Shown: one piece after another, positions 57,337 to 64,000 of the stretch | Numbering within the stretch: position 1 is the stretch's first letter | Layout: each line of letters starts with the position of its first letter | The notes under the pieces: generated by a model | What the model was told of the DNA's origin: nothing | The model's input: only the letters and a program-made list of their open reading frames with translations | Database searches by the model: none | Program-made: the position numbers and the translations under genes | Origin: an uncultured Lachnospiraceae bacterium | GTDB taxonomy: Bacteria > Bacillota > Clostridia > Lachnospirales > Lachnospiraceae | NCBI GenBank assembly: GCA_947631955.1 | Contig: CANRNJ010000002.1 | Location: 62,001 to 126,000, forward strand | Direction of reading: 5' to 3' | DNA: 64,000 nucleotides

Positions 57337-57806
57337 GTTTGTATACCTCCATCAATGTTTCTCTGTTTCTGTTCCGGCAGCTTGTCTGAACCGCCGGCAG
57401 TTTCAGGCTGTTTCTTATTGTTGCCCTGCGCATACGATTTATGCCTATACAGTATAAGCCATAACCGGCATTTTCGCAAGTTTTATCTTATCAGGCACAG
57501 ACTTCCCGTTTCCGGATCCAGCCGTATCGTAACCGAATCCGCGGCATACCGGTAGTCATTCTCGCTGAACTAACCATTTAAAAGTCTACTTTGCCGGGGC
57601 TGCTCCGCATCCATTTTGTTCCCTCATACATTTTTCACAATTTTTTTATAAAAAAAACGTGTTTTGTATGCGAAAAAGTACAAAGGCTGTCTTGACTCAT
57701 GTGCCGGATTTAACATATAATATGTGTACTGAATGAGTATGTTTTGCGGCATTTTATAAAAATGTCACAAGACGATCAAAATAATTTATAATAGGAGGCT
57801 TTCAAA
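57337..57806. other. Intergenic region DUF1858/pfl
   Basis: The pfl promoter and 5' leader occupy 57692-57806. The first half, 57337-57600, shows no gene with start and ribosome site; one 24-codon open stretch on the minus strand near 57480-57570 looks coding but lacks a start. No other feature seen. Confidence 0.5.
57692..57721 (+). promoter_or_regulatory. Promoter of the split pfl operon
   Basis: TTGACT (57692-57697), 18-bp spacer, TATAAT (57716-57721), giving a leader of about 80 bases with a GGAGG ribosome site. Confidence 0.75.
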
Positions 57807-59846
57807 ATGAGACCAGAATGGAAAGATTTTGTAGGCGGCAAGTGGGACAAAGAAGTCAATGTCCGTGACTTCATCCAGAGAAACTACCATCCGTACGATG
57901 GCGACGAGTCCTTCCTTGCAGGACCTACGCAGAACACTAAGGACTTATGGGCACAGGTTCTTGACCTGCAGAAACAGGAACGTGAAGCAGGCGGCGTACT
58001 GGATATGGATACCAAAGTCGTATCCACGATCACATCCCATGGTCCGGGTTATCTTGACAAGAGCAAAGAGAAGATCGTAGGTTTCCAGACAGATAAGCCT
58101 TTCAAGCGTTCCTTACAGCCTTACGGCGGTATCAGAATGGCAGAGAAAGCTTGTTCCGACAACGGTTACGAGGTAGATCCTGAGATCAGCGAGTTCTTCT
58201 CCACACACAGAAAGACGCACAATGCAGGATGTTTCGACGCATACAATCAGGAAATGAGAGCATGCCGTTCTTCCCACATCATCACGGGTCTTCCGGATGC
58301 ATACGGACGCGGACGTATCATCGGCGACTACAGACGTGTCGCTCTGTACGGTATCGACAGACTGATCGAGGACAAACAGGATCAGAAAGATTCCACAGGA
58401 CGTGTTATGACAGACGATGTGATCCGTCTGCGTGAAGAGATCTCCGAGCAGATGACAGCCTTAAAGCTGATGAAAGAGATGGCTGCTTCTTACGGCTGCG
58501 ATATCTCCAAGCCCGCATCCAATGTACAGGAAGCTATTCAGGCTACTTACTTCGGATATCTGTGCGCGGTTAAAGAGCAGAACGGTGCGGCTATGTCCCT
58601 TGGACGTACATCCACTTTCCTTGATATCTATGCAGAGAGAGATCTGGCAAACGGCACCTTCACCGAGGAAGAGATCCAAGAGTTCGTTGACCACTTCATC
58701 ATGAAGTTAAGATGTGTTAAATTTGCGCGTACACCTGAGTACAACCAGATCTTCGCAGGCGATCCGGTATGGGTAACAGAGTCCCTTGGCGGCGTAGGCG
58801 TAGACGGACGTCCGATGGTAACAAAAATGAGCTTCCGTTATCTGCACACACTGGAGAACCTTGGTCCTTCTCCGGAGCCGAACCTGACAGTTCTCTGGTC
58901 CACAAGACTTCCTGAGAACTGGAAGAGATACTGCGCGAAGATGTCCATCCAGACTTCTTCCATCCAGTACGAGAACGACGACCTTATGAGAGCGGTCCAC
59001 GGCGACGATTATGCGATCGCCTGCTGCGTATCTTCCATGGTTGTCGGTAAAGAGATGCAGTTCTTCGGCGCGCGTGCTAACCTTGCTAAATGTCTGCTGT
59101 ACGCATTGAACGGCGGCGTAGACGAAGTTACCAAGAAGCAGGTTGGTCCTAAATATCGTCCTGTTGTCGGTGACGTTCTTGACTACGACGATGTTATGGA
59201 TAAATTCATCGACATGATGGAATGGCAGGCTGACGTATATGTAAACACGCTGAACATCATTCACTATATGCATGACAAATACTGCTATGAGAGAGCGGAA
59301 ATGGCTCTTCATGACAGAGATGTAAAACGTTACTTCGCAACGGGTGTTGCAGGTCTTTCCATCGTGGCTGACTCCCTTTCCGCTATCAAGTACGCTAAGG
59401 TTGAGCCGATCAGAGATGAAGACGGCGTGATCGTTGACTTCAAGACCACCGGCGAATTCCCGAAATACGGTAACGATGATGATCGTGTAGATGAGATCGC
59501 ACAGATGATCGTTCACAAGTTCATGACGGCAGTCAGAAGACATCACACCTACAGAAACGGTATCCCGACCACATCCATCCTTACCATTACTTCCAACGTA
59601 ACTTACGGTAAGGCTACAGGCAATACACCTGACGGACGTAAGAAAGGACAGCCGTTTGCTCCGGGCGCTAACCCGATGCACGGACGTGACACCCACGGTG
59701 CAGTCGCTTCTCTGTCTTCCGTATCCAAGCTTCCGTTCAACGATGCACAGGATGGTATCTCCAATACCTTCACCATCATTCCGGGCGCTCTTGGAAAAGA
59801 AGATCAGGTATTTGCAGGCGACATCGAGATAGATCTGAACAAATAA
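57807..59846 (+). CDS. Pyruvate formate-lyase, catalytic chain without glycyl-radical domain
   Basis: 679 residues covering the PFL domain, including the active-site pair C406-C407 in [12 protein letters not shown]. The usual PFL (about 750-760 residues) continues after NALGKDDEV with a radical domain ending RVSGYAV; this protein stops soon after [20 protein letters not shown] and lacks that domain. The reading frame closes cleanly with hairpins after it, so it is not a simple frameshift. Pyruvate plus CoA would give acetyl-CoA plus formate only if a separate radical subunit docks: the 80-aa gene at 60399 is the candidate. No activating enzyme (pflA) is in the window. RBS GGAGG; strong promoter upstream. 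Confidence 0.9.
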   Translation: MRPEWKDFVGGKWDKEVNVRDFIQRNYHPYDGDESFLAGPTQNTKDLWAQVLDLQKQEREAGGVLDMDTKVVSTITSHGPGYLDKSKEKIVGFQTDKPFKRSLQPYGGIRMAEKACSDNGYEVDPEISEFFSTHRKTHNAGCFDAYNQEMRACRSSHIITGLPDAYGRGRIIGDYRRVALYGIDRLIEDKQDQKDSTGRVMTDDVIRLREEISEQMTALKLMKEMAASYGCDISKPASNVQEAIQATYFGYLCAVKEQNGAAMSLGRTSTFLDIYAERDLANGTFTEEEIQEFVDHFIMKLRCVKFARTPEYNQIFAGDPVWVTESLGGVGVDGRPMVTKMSFRYLHTLENLGPSPEPNLTVLWSTRLPENWKRYCAKMSIQTSSIQYENDDLMRAVHGDDYAIACCVSSMVVGKEMQFFGARANLAKCLLYALNGGVDEVTKKQVGPKYRPVVGDVLDYDDVMDKFIDMMEWQADVYVNTLNIIHYMHDKYCYERAEMALHDRDVKRYFATGVAGLSIVADSLSAIKYAKVEPIRDEDGVIVDFKTTGEFPKYGNDDDRVDEIAQMIVHKFMTAVRRHHTYRNGIPTTSILTITSNVTYGKATGNTPDGRKKGQPFAPGANPMHGRDTHGAVASLSSVSKLPFNDAQDGISNTFTIIPGALGKEDQVFAGDIEIDLNK

Positions 59847-59850
59847 AAAT

Positions 59851-59922
59851 GATTTCCCGGCGGAAGGGAAATGACTCCGCCGGGAAATCGGAAAAAAATC
59901 CATATATGAAAGATTTTTTTCC
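59851..59922 (+). promoter_or_regulatory. Two consecutive perfect hairpins after the pfl catalytic gene
   Basis: Hairpin 1: 14-bp perfect stem, 59851-59864 with 59876-59889. Hairpin 2: 11-bp perfect stem, 59890-59900 with 59912-59922, whose 3' arm contains seven T. They start four bases after the stop codon. They could attenuate transcription or protect the upstream message. Confidence 0.75.
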
Positions 59923-59955
59923 AGATATAGATATATTGAAGGAGGGAAAGAATAT

Positions 59956-60159
59956 ATGGATAACAAGCAGATGATCGACGATTTTGTCAAGATGATGGAT
60001 TCCGGTATGACGCAGGGCGTCGGACATGTGAATGTAGATGTCGACGACAAATCCGATGATGCCAAAAACGTACAGACCATGGGGTGTACGGATTGCTCCA
60101 GAACCCCGTTGGCGTGCAGCGTACCGACTCTCCATGAGGGTCTGGACGACTTTAAATAG
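59956..60159 (+). CDS. 67-aa three-Cys protein related to the front of the glycyl-radical domain
   Basis: Residues 5-30 (QMIDDFVKMMDSGMTQGVGH, then NVDV) align with the start of the radical-domain protein downstream ([20 protein letters not shown], then NVNV), sharing D, V, T, G, H, N and V positions. The rest diverges: the RVSGYAV radical loop is gone and a MGCTDCSRTPLAC tail (C44, C47, C54) takes its place. I know no named family for it. It has its own GGAGGG ribosome site and sits between the two PFL parts, so a role in assembling, protecting or regulating the radical enzyme is the natural guess. Confidence 0.65.
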   Translation: MDNKQMIDDFVKMMDSGMTQGVGHVNVDVDDKSDDAKNVQTMGCTDCSRTPLACSVPTLHEGLDDFK

Positions 60160-60371
60160 CATCGAGCCGTGCGGATTTAGGACGCGACAGCTTTCGGGAG
60201 CTTGCTCACGAAGAGATGGAGCGGCATAAATCCATAGGGCGACAGCCCGTAAATGAGCAAGCGGAAGCTGCGAAGCAGCGTGCTTGCGAGTGTAACGGCA
60301 CGATGCGTTATACGAACAAGCCAAGGCTGCGAAGCAGCGTGCTTGTGGGTGTAACGGCACGATGCAGTTAA
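60159..60371 (+). repeat. Structured repeat element with tandem covarying hairpins
   Basis: Two imperfect direct copies, 60255-60310 and 60314-60370, three bases apart. Each folds into a hairpin: RCAAGC, an inner GCTGC-GAA-GCAGC, then GCTTGY. Copy 1 has GCAAGC/GCTTGC and copy 2 ACAAGC/GCTTGT, a compensatory G-C to A-T change that supports selection on RNA structure. Upstream, GCTTGCTCA (60200-60208) competes for TGAGCAAGC (60254-60262), and GCATCG (60159-60164) can pair with CGATGC of either copy (60301-60306 or 60360-60365). Confidence 0.7.
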
Positions 60372-60398
60372 ATATAATATAATAAGGAGGATTTTATT

Positions 60399-60641
60399 AT
60401 GGCAGCAGCAAAAGCTCAGGTAGATAACTTAGTTTCTTTATTAGATGGCTACGCAACAAAAGGCGGACATCACCTTAACGTAAACGTTCTCAACAGAGAT
60501 ACCTTACTGGACGCCCAGAAGCATCCTGAGAACTATCCTCAGTTGACGATCCGTGTATCCGGCTACGCAGTAAACTTCATCAAACTGACTCCGGAACAGC
60601 AGGCAGACGTTATTTCCCGTACTTTCCATGAGTCCATCTGA
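60399..60641 (+). CDS. Autonomous glycyl-radical subunit (GrcA/YfiD-like, 80 aa)
   Basis: 80 residues equal to the C-terminal domain of pyruvate formate-lyase: [35 protein letters not shown] with the radical glycine at G55, and [18 protein letters not shown]. It matches GrcA/YfiD, which in E. coli replaces an oxygen-cleaved PFL domain; here it is probably the regular radical subunit because the large gene lacks one. RBS AAGGAGG precedes the ATG. It follows the structured repeat element, has its own terminator, and may be made in different amounts from the catalytic chain. Confidence 0.92.
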   Translation: MAAAKAQVDNLVSLLDGYATKGGHHLNVNVLNRDTLLDAQKHPENYPQLTIRVSGYAVNFIKLTPEQQADVISRTFHESI

Positions 60642-60692
60642 TCGATGGCTTAGGGCGGAAAACGTCTGAACAAAACCAGTCAAAATAACAGG

Positions 60693-60725
60693 AAAGCGGT
60701 GCGAAAAACTAAGCACCGCTTTTTT
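60693..60725 (+). terminator. Terminator of the pfl locus
   Basis: AAAGCGGTGC (60693-60702) pairs with GCACCGCTTT (60713-60722), followed by more T. It lies about 50 bp after the radical-subunit gene. Confidence 0.88.
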
Positions 60726-60920
60726 GTTTATGTGTAAAACTTTTATCATATTTAACCACCGCTTTTACAATGCTTTATTCTTTACTTTGCCGCAGCGTCT
60801 TTTTTTGATTGCTGCATTGTAATTGGATCGGTGCTATTCATTATTAATACCGTGAAATATTATATTGGAAACGTTTTACTTAATTCCGCCACTTAGAGCA
60901 CTTAAAAATCTGAAATTAAA

Positions 60921-61595
60921 CTAAGACACATCGCTCGCCTCAGCCTTTTTCTCTTTAAGAGAAAGAATGATTATCGCAATCAGGAGAGCAGCGGCAATCG
61001 CAAGCTGCACAAAAAATACGATTTTCAGACTCACATAATTCTCTTCACTGAAACTGAGCGGTAATACATATTTTTCAATATCCGCCCCGCTTTCAAACCA
61101 TTCCGTTTCTTCAAACCATTGTTTCATGTATTGATACAATTCGTCATCCAATGTCGTTAATCCGCCTGTAATATGTACCGGCTCCGCTTCGATTCCTTCC
61201 GATTCCACCATATAGAGCTGATTCATTGTACTCTGGCTGAGCTTTTTCAGCATATCATAGTTGTCATTCTTTGGGCTTGTTTCAAGCGCCACATAATAAG
61301 TTTCTTCTCCTGCCGGTATGGGCATAATGTAATAGCAAGTAACATCGCCTATTAAAGTCGAATTGTCATAGCCGTTTGTTTGAGTTGATGTTGCCGTGCC
61401 AAAGCACTCCATCAAAAGCGGAAGTTCTGTTTCAACTGCAAGTCCTCTTTTCAGACGGCCCGCATCGTCCAGAATGTCTTTATAAACATCCACAGGTTTG
61501 CTAAATGCCATTCGCGTCAACGCGCTGCCGCCATACATCAATATAAGCAGCACGACCAGAATACCTATACAGAAATTTCTTAATACTTTATACAT
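60921..61595 (-). CDS. Membrane protein of unknown function, possibly phase-variable
   Basis: 224 residues: an N-terminal membrane helix (about 7-29), an extracellular domain of about 150 residues, and a C-terminal helix (about 192-215) ending in a charged tail. I do not recognise the family. RBS GGGAG, eight bases before the ATG. Its only visible promoter carries a run of nine G between the -35 and -10 boxes. It is the last gene on the minus strand before the pfl terminator region. Confidence 0.7.
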   Translation of the reverse strand: MYKVLRNFCIGILVVLLILMYGGSALTRMAFSKPVDVYKDILDDAGRLKRGLAVETELPLLMECFGTATSTQTNGYDNSTLIGDVTCYYIMPIPAGEETYYVALETSPKNDNYDMLKKLSQSTMNQLYMVESEGIEAEPVHITGGLTTLDDELYQYMKQWFEETEWFESGADIEKYVLPLSFSEENYVSLKIVFFVQLAIAAALLIAIIILSLKEKKAEASDVS

Positions 61596-61644
61596 TACTT
61601 TTTCTCCCTTTTGTTTTGACCTTCTGTCTATTCACTCCTTTCAT

Positions 61645-61675
61645 ATTGTACCCCCCCCCAGAATACATCTGTCAA
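61645..61675 (-). promoter_or_regulatory. Promoter with nine-G tract in the spacer
   Basis: On the minus strand TTGACA (61670-61675), a 19-bp spacer ending in nine G, then TACAAT (61645-61650). A 19-bp spacer is longer than optimal; loss of one or two G by slippage would bring it to 17-18. It lies 50 bp before the membrane protein gene. Confidence 0.6.
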
Positions 61676-61877
61676 CTGACTTTTTTCATGCCTTGGTCAT
61701 GTAATACTACATATTAAATCAAACTTATATCACCAAAAAAGCAGAACGTATTCCAGAAAAAATATTTGATATTGCTTGTACTCCCAGCCCTGCAGATTCC
61801 AACGCTGCTGTTTCAATTCTTTCCACAATTTGTGACTGTTCCCATTATCTGCATTTTACGCTTTCCACAGATACCAA

Positions 61878-61976
61878 CTATACCCTTACCGCCTCCATAT
61901 CTTTTCCGCCAAATATCGGCTCTAATGCGCGTCTGCCCTGCCGCTCGATGCGGAAATATGGATCTGCGCCGTTCAT
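61878..61976 (-). CDS. Possible 32-aa small ORF overlapping the XRE gene stop
   Basis: ATG at 61976 overlaps the XRE stop (ATGA) and has GGAGGG upstream. It encodes MNGADPYFRIERQGRR and then 16 more residues, basic with no known motif. It could be a coupled peptide or a decayed gene end. Weak evidence. Confidence 0.3.
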   Translation of the reverse strand: MNGADPYFRIERQGRRALEPIFGGKDMEAVRV

Positions 61977-62221
61977 AAGCCCTCCTCACTCCGTTTCTCT
62001 TCTTCCGGCTCCGCCGCATCCCGTTTAAATTCCAACAGATCGCCGGGCTGACAGTCCAGCACGTCGCAGATCGCATTAAGGGTGGAAAAGCGGATTGCGC
62101 TTACTTTTCCCGTCTTGATATTGGAAAGGTTCACATTCGCGATCCCCACTCTATCCGCCAATTCGTTCAGCGATATCTTTCTGTCCGCCATCATCCTGTC
62201 GAGTCTTAATATAATAGCCAT
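61973..62221 (-). CDS. XRE-family transcriptional regulator (YozG-like)
   Basis: 82 residues with one helix-turn-helix: KISLNELADRVGIANVNLSN, then FSTLNAICDVLDCQPGDLLE. Small YozG-type XRE regulators of this size are commonly paired with DUF2975 membrane proteins, as here (30 bp downstream of one). It probably controls its own operon or responds to the membrane partner. RBS GGGG. Confidence 0.88.
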   Translation of the reverse strand: MAIILRLDRMMADRKISLNELADRVGIANVNLSNIKTGKVSAIRFSTLNAICDVLDCQPGDLLEFKRDAAEPEEEKRSEEGL

Positions 62222-62251
62222 ATCTTTTTCCCCGCTTCCGTCATGATGTGT

Positions 62252-62848
62252 TTACAGCGTTTCGTCCGACAGCCTTTGCAGTTCGCATCCGTAATCCAGT
62301 ATACAATATACACACCAGAACGCGATCCCGACAACGGCGCCAAAGTACAAACTGTTCATTGCGGCAAACAGCGTGATCAGAATAAACGGCAGACTTAAAT
62401 TTTTGAGGATCACAGGGCGAAACGGCGAATCGCTGTCCCGGATCTCCCGAAATGTCTTCTCAACAAAATGCAGAAGGACAGCAATCAAGCTTATCACAAC
62501 GCAAAAGACGATCAGATAGATGCCCACCACGTCAAGCCATTCCGCATCGCCGGTATTCAGCATATCCGAGGCTTTTACGTTAAAACCGAATAACTGCATA
62601 TCTATGCCCATCATAAATTCCGTATCCGGCGCTTTTTCCTGTATCTGTACGTACAGCTTCTCCCCGCCCAGCGCGTCCGCGGCGATACATGCGATCCCGC
62701 AAAGAAATGCAACGAAAGCCATTGCAATCGTAAATATCTTGCCGATCCTTGTAATGAGCAGCGCCACATGACTGCTTTTCCGGATCTTTTCCAGTTTGTT
62801 GTTCTGTCCGTTCTGTGAAACGTTTTTCACATTCATGTTATTTTTCAT
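62252..62848 (-). CDS. DUF2975 family membrane protein
   Basis: 198 residues with four membrane segments (about 35-60, 95-120, 145-165 and 170-188) and the LVIFC/FRPVILKNLSLPF pattern of DUF2975 (YoaS-like). The frame runs far upstream but GGAG and ATG at 62848 give a consistent start. It is paired with an XRE regulator downstream. The leader carries two hairpins that may be operator or attenuator. Confidence 0.8.
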   Translation of the reverse strand: MKNNMNVKNVSQNGQNNKLEKIRKSSHVALLITRIGKIFTIAMAFVAFLCGIACIAADALGGEKLYVQIQEKAPDTEFMMGIDMQLFGFNVKASDMLNTGDAEWLDVVGIYLIVFCVVISLIAVLLHFVEKTFREIRDSDSPFRPVILKNLSLPFILITLFAAMNSLYFGAVVGIAFWCVYCILDYGCELQRLSDETL

Positions 62849-62887
62849 ACTGATCTCCATTCTGGAGCGTTCTCGCGATGAGGCGAC

Positions 62888-62946
62888 GCGAATCTCAAAT
62901 TCGCATCTGACCTCAGAGGAATTTGTGACGCTCCGGCACAAATTCC
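62888..62946 (-). promoter_or_regulatory. Two inverted repeats in the DUF2975 leader
   Basis: GGAATTTGTG (62918-62927) with CACAAATTCC (62937-62946), 10-bp perfect, and GCGAAT (62888-62893) with ATTCGC (62899-62904). They lie between promoter and start. Confidence 0.55.
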
Positions 62947-62969
62947 TGTGTTTTCTGCTTTGTACCGTC

Positions 62970-62998
62970 AGTATAACAGCAGGATTTATGTTTGTCAA
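62970..62998 (-). promoter_or_regulatory. Promoter of the DUF2975/XRE operon
   Basis: TTGACA (62993-62998), 17-bp spacer, TATACT (62970-62975) on the minus strand. Close to consensus. Confidence 0.8.
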
Positions 62999-63063
62999 TA
63001 TATTTTTAATGTTTATCATTAAATTTTTAACGATAAATTTACGGTCCGGTAAATAGGATGCCG

Positions 63064-63103
63064 AAAAAAAAGAAAACCGCGCAGCGATCCCCACACGGTT
63101 TTC
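63064..63103. terminator. Terminator after the ABC transporter gene
   Basis: GAAAACCG (63072-63079) pairs with CGGTTTTC (63096-63103), flanked by T runs on both strands. Confidence 0.8.
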
Positions 63104-63182
63104 CTTTTTTCTAACCCTTGCCGTTATGTACTCCCCACATACTTATACGCAAGAAGATATTTTCCTGTTTTTCAGACTGTCC

Positions 63183-64000
63183 CTACTTTTCCATCAGGAA
63201 GTCATACTGCGACATATAAAGCTTATAATACTCGCCTTTGTTCGCAAGCAGTTCCTCATGGGAGCCGATCTCACGGATGCCGCCCTGATCCACATACATG
63301 ATGAAGTCCGCATTTTTGATGGTAGAAAGCCTGTGCGCGATGATAAAGGACGTCCGGCCCTCCAACAGCTTGTTCAGACCCTGCTGCAGCAGGATCTCCG
63401 TTTCCGTGTCGATACTGGACGTCGCTTCATCCAAGATCAGTATGCGCGGATCGGACAAAAGCGCTCTCGCAAAAGAGATTAGCTGCCTCTGGCCCGCCGA
63501 GAGCCTGCTGCCGCGCTCGTTGACCTGCGTATAGTATCCGTCTTCCATCTCCATGATAAAATCATGGGCGCACACGGTCTTCGCCGCCTCTATGACCTGT
63601 TCGTCCGGCACTTCATCGTTGCCGTAACGGATATTGTCCATGATCGTGCCCGAAAAGATAAAACTGTCCTGCATCATAACGCCCATCTGCCTGCGCAGGG
63701 AACGGATCGTGACATCCTCGATATTGATGCCGTCGATCAGGATCTCGCCGCTGTCCACATTGTAAAATCTGCTCAACAGGTTGACTATCGTGGTCTTGCC
63801 CGCGCCGGTAGGCCCTACGATCGCCGCCGTCTGCCCCTTGTGCACGATAAAATTGATCTTTTTTAAGATCTCGATGCCGTCCTCGTAACTGAAAGTCACA
63901 TTCTTAAATTCCACTTCTCCGTTGATAAGCGGCATCTCATAGGCGCCCGGTTTATCCTTGACAAGGACCGGCTCGTCGATGGTTTCAAAGATACGCTCCA
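63183..64000 (-). CDS. ABC exporter, permease-ATPase half-transporter (partial)
   Basis: About 272 residues, C-terminal part only; the N-terminal membrane domain is beyond the window end. The nucleotide-binding domain is complete: Walker A GPTGAGKTTIVNLLSRFY, Q-loop MMQDSFIFSGTI, signature RLSAGQRQLISFARAL, Walker B ILILDEATSSID and the H-loop IAHRLST. The lead-in ERIFETIDEP, then FKNVTFSYEDG, is typical of MsbA/LmrA-like exporters. In a pair, the partner gene would lie further upstream. Confidence 0.93.
   Translation of the reverse strand, partial: ERIFETIDEPVLVKDKPGAYEMPLINGEVEFKNVTFSYEDGIEILKKINFIVHKGQTAAIVGPTGAGKTTIVNLLSRFYNVDSGEILIDGINIEDVTIRSLRRQMGVMMQDSFIFSGTIMDNIRYGNDEVPDEQVIEAAKTVCAHDFIMEMEDGYYTQVNERGSRLSAGQRQLISFARALLSDPRILILDEATSSIDTETEILLQQGLNKLLEGRTSFIIAHRLSTIKNADFIMYVDQGGIREIGSHEELLANKGEYYKLYMSQYDFLMEK

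Noticed and set aside
57480..57570. 24-codon coding-looking stretch on the minus strand ending LDPETGSLCLIR
   Set aside because: No start codon or ribosome site and a stop directly upstream; possibly a gene remnant but unsupported.
58707..60080. 457-codon minus-strand frame opposite the pfl catalytic gene
   Set aside because: Antisense shadow of a highly biased gene; no motif.
60373..60383. TATAAT boxes just before the radical-subunit gene as a promoter
   Set aside because: No -35 box at a usual distance; the sequence is a short AT run.
57807..60641. Split PFL as a frameshift or sequencing error
   Set aside because: The parts are separated by another gene and structured spacers, and each has its own start codon and ribosome site.

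Overview
The window reads as chromosomal DNA of a spore-forming anaerobe of the class Clostridia, most likely family Lachnospiraceae. The basis is gene content: glgC/glgD paralogues, SpoVT, SpoVG, CwlD, a SleB-type hydrolase, a T-box ahead of ileS, a long PRPP synthetase, pyruvate formate-lyase, and an F-type ATP synthase whose c subunit looks Na+-binding. Assignment is by family resemblance only. No rRNA, tRNA, CRISPR array, prophage or insertion sequence was seen. Most genes are on the minus strand.

Layout. 1-8 kb: start of hflX, a small-molecule kinase, glycogen phosphorylase, and isoleucyl-tRNA synthetase (long, eukaryote-like type) behind an Ile T-box. 8-13 kb: a very large cell-surface glucosaminidase-type protein with a Gly/Ser linker and an acidic, Trp-repeat cytoplasmic tail. 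13-24 kb: degV, spoVT, a conserved unknown, the hydrolase-murF-ddl wall-precursor operon (murF fused to a membrane domain), a GH5 lipoprotein, a 33-aa small ORF, and a MATE pump divergent from an AraC regulator. 23-32 kb: pth-mfd-cysteine desulfurase, spoVG, glgC-glgD. 32-38 kb: murC, a cluster of DnaA-box-like sequences, then dnaD, a helicase-loader ATPase and prs, then queT under a probable preQ1 riboswitch. 38-42 kb: a large exported protein with a degenerate C39-like domain, a methyltransferase and a small unknown. 42-49.5 kb: complete ATP synthase operon in the order atpZ-like, atpI-like, B, E, F, H, A, G, D, C. 49.7-55.5 kb: DUF402 protein, then GH18, cwlD, tsaC, rpiB and a coiled-coil/SleB hydrolase. 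56-57 kb: mecA and a DUF1858 protein. 57.7-60.7 kb: a pyruvate formate-lyase split into separate genes. 60.9-64 kb: a membrane protein behind a poly-G promoter, a DUF2975/XRE pair, and an ABC exporter cut by the window end.

The most unusual locus is at 57.8-60.6 kb. The large gene encodes the catalytic Cys-Cys part of pyruvate formate-lyase but stops just before the glycyl-radical domain. That domain is a separate 80-aa protein. Between them lies a 67-aa protein that resembles the front half of the radical domain, but the radical loop is replaced by a three-cysteine tail. The spacers hold strong hairpins, including a tandem repeat with a compensatory base-pair change, which suggests the subunits are expressed at different levels. 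Other points worth checking are the DnaA-box cluster ahead of the helicase-loading genes, a nine-G tract inside a promoter spacer, and a 21-bp-spaced direct repeat ahead of the AraC-linked MATE gene. All assignments were made by eye from sequence motifs; no database search was run.
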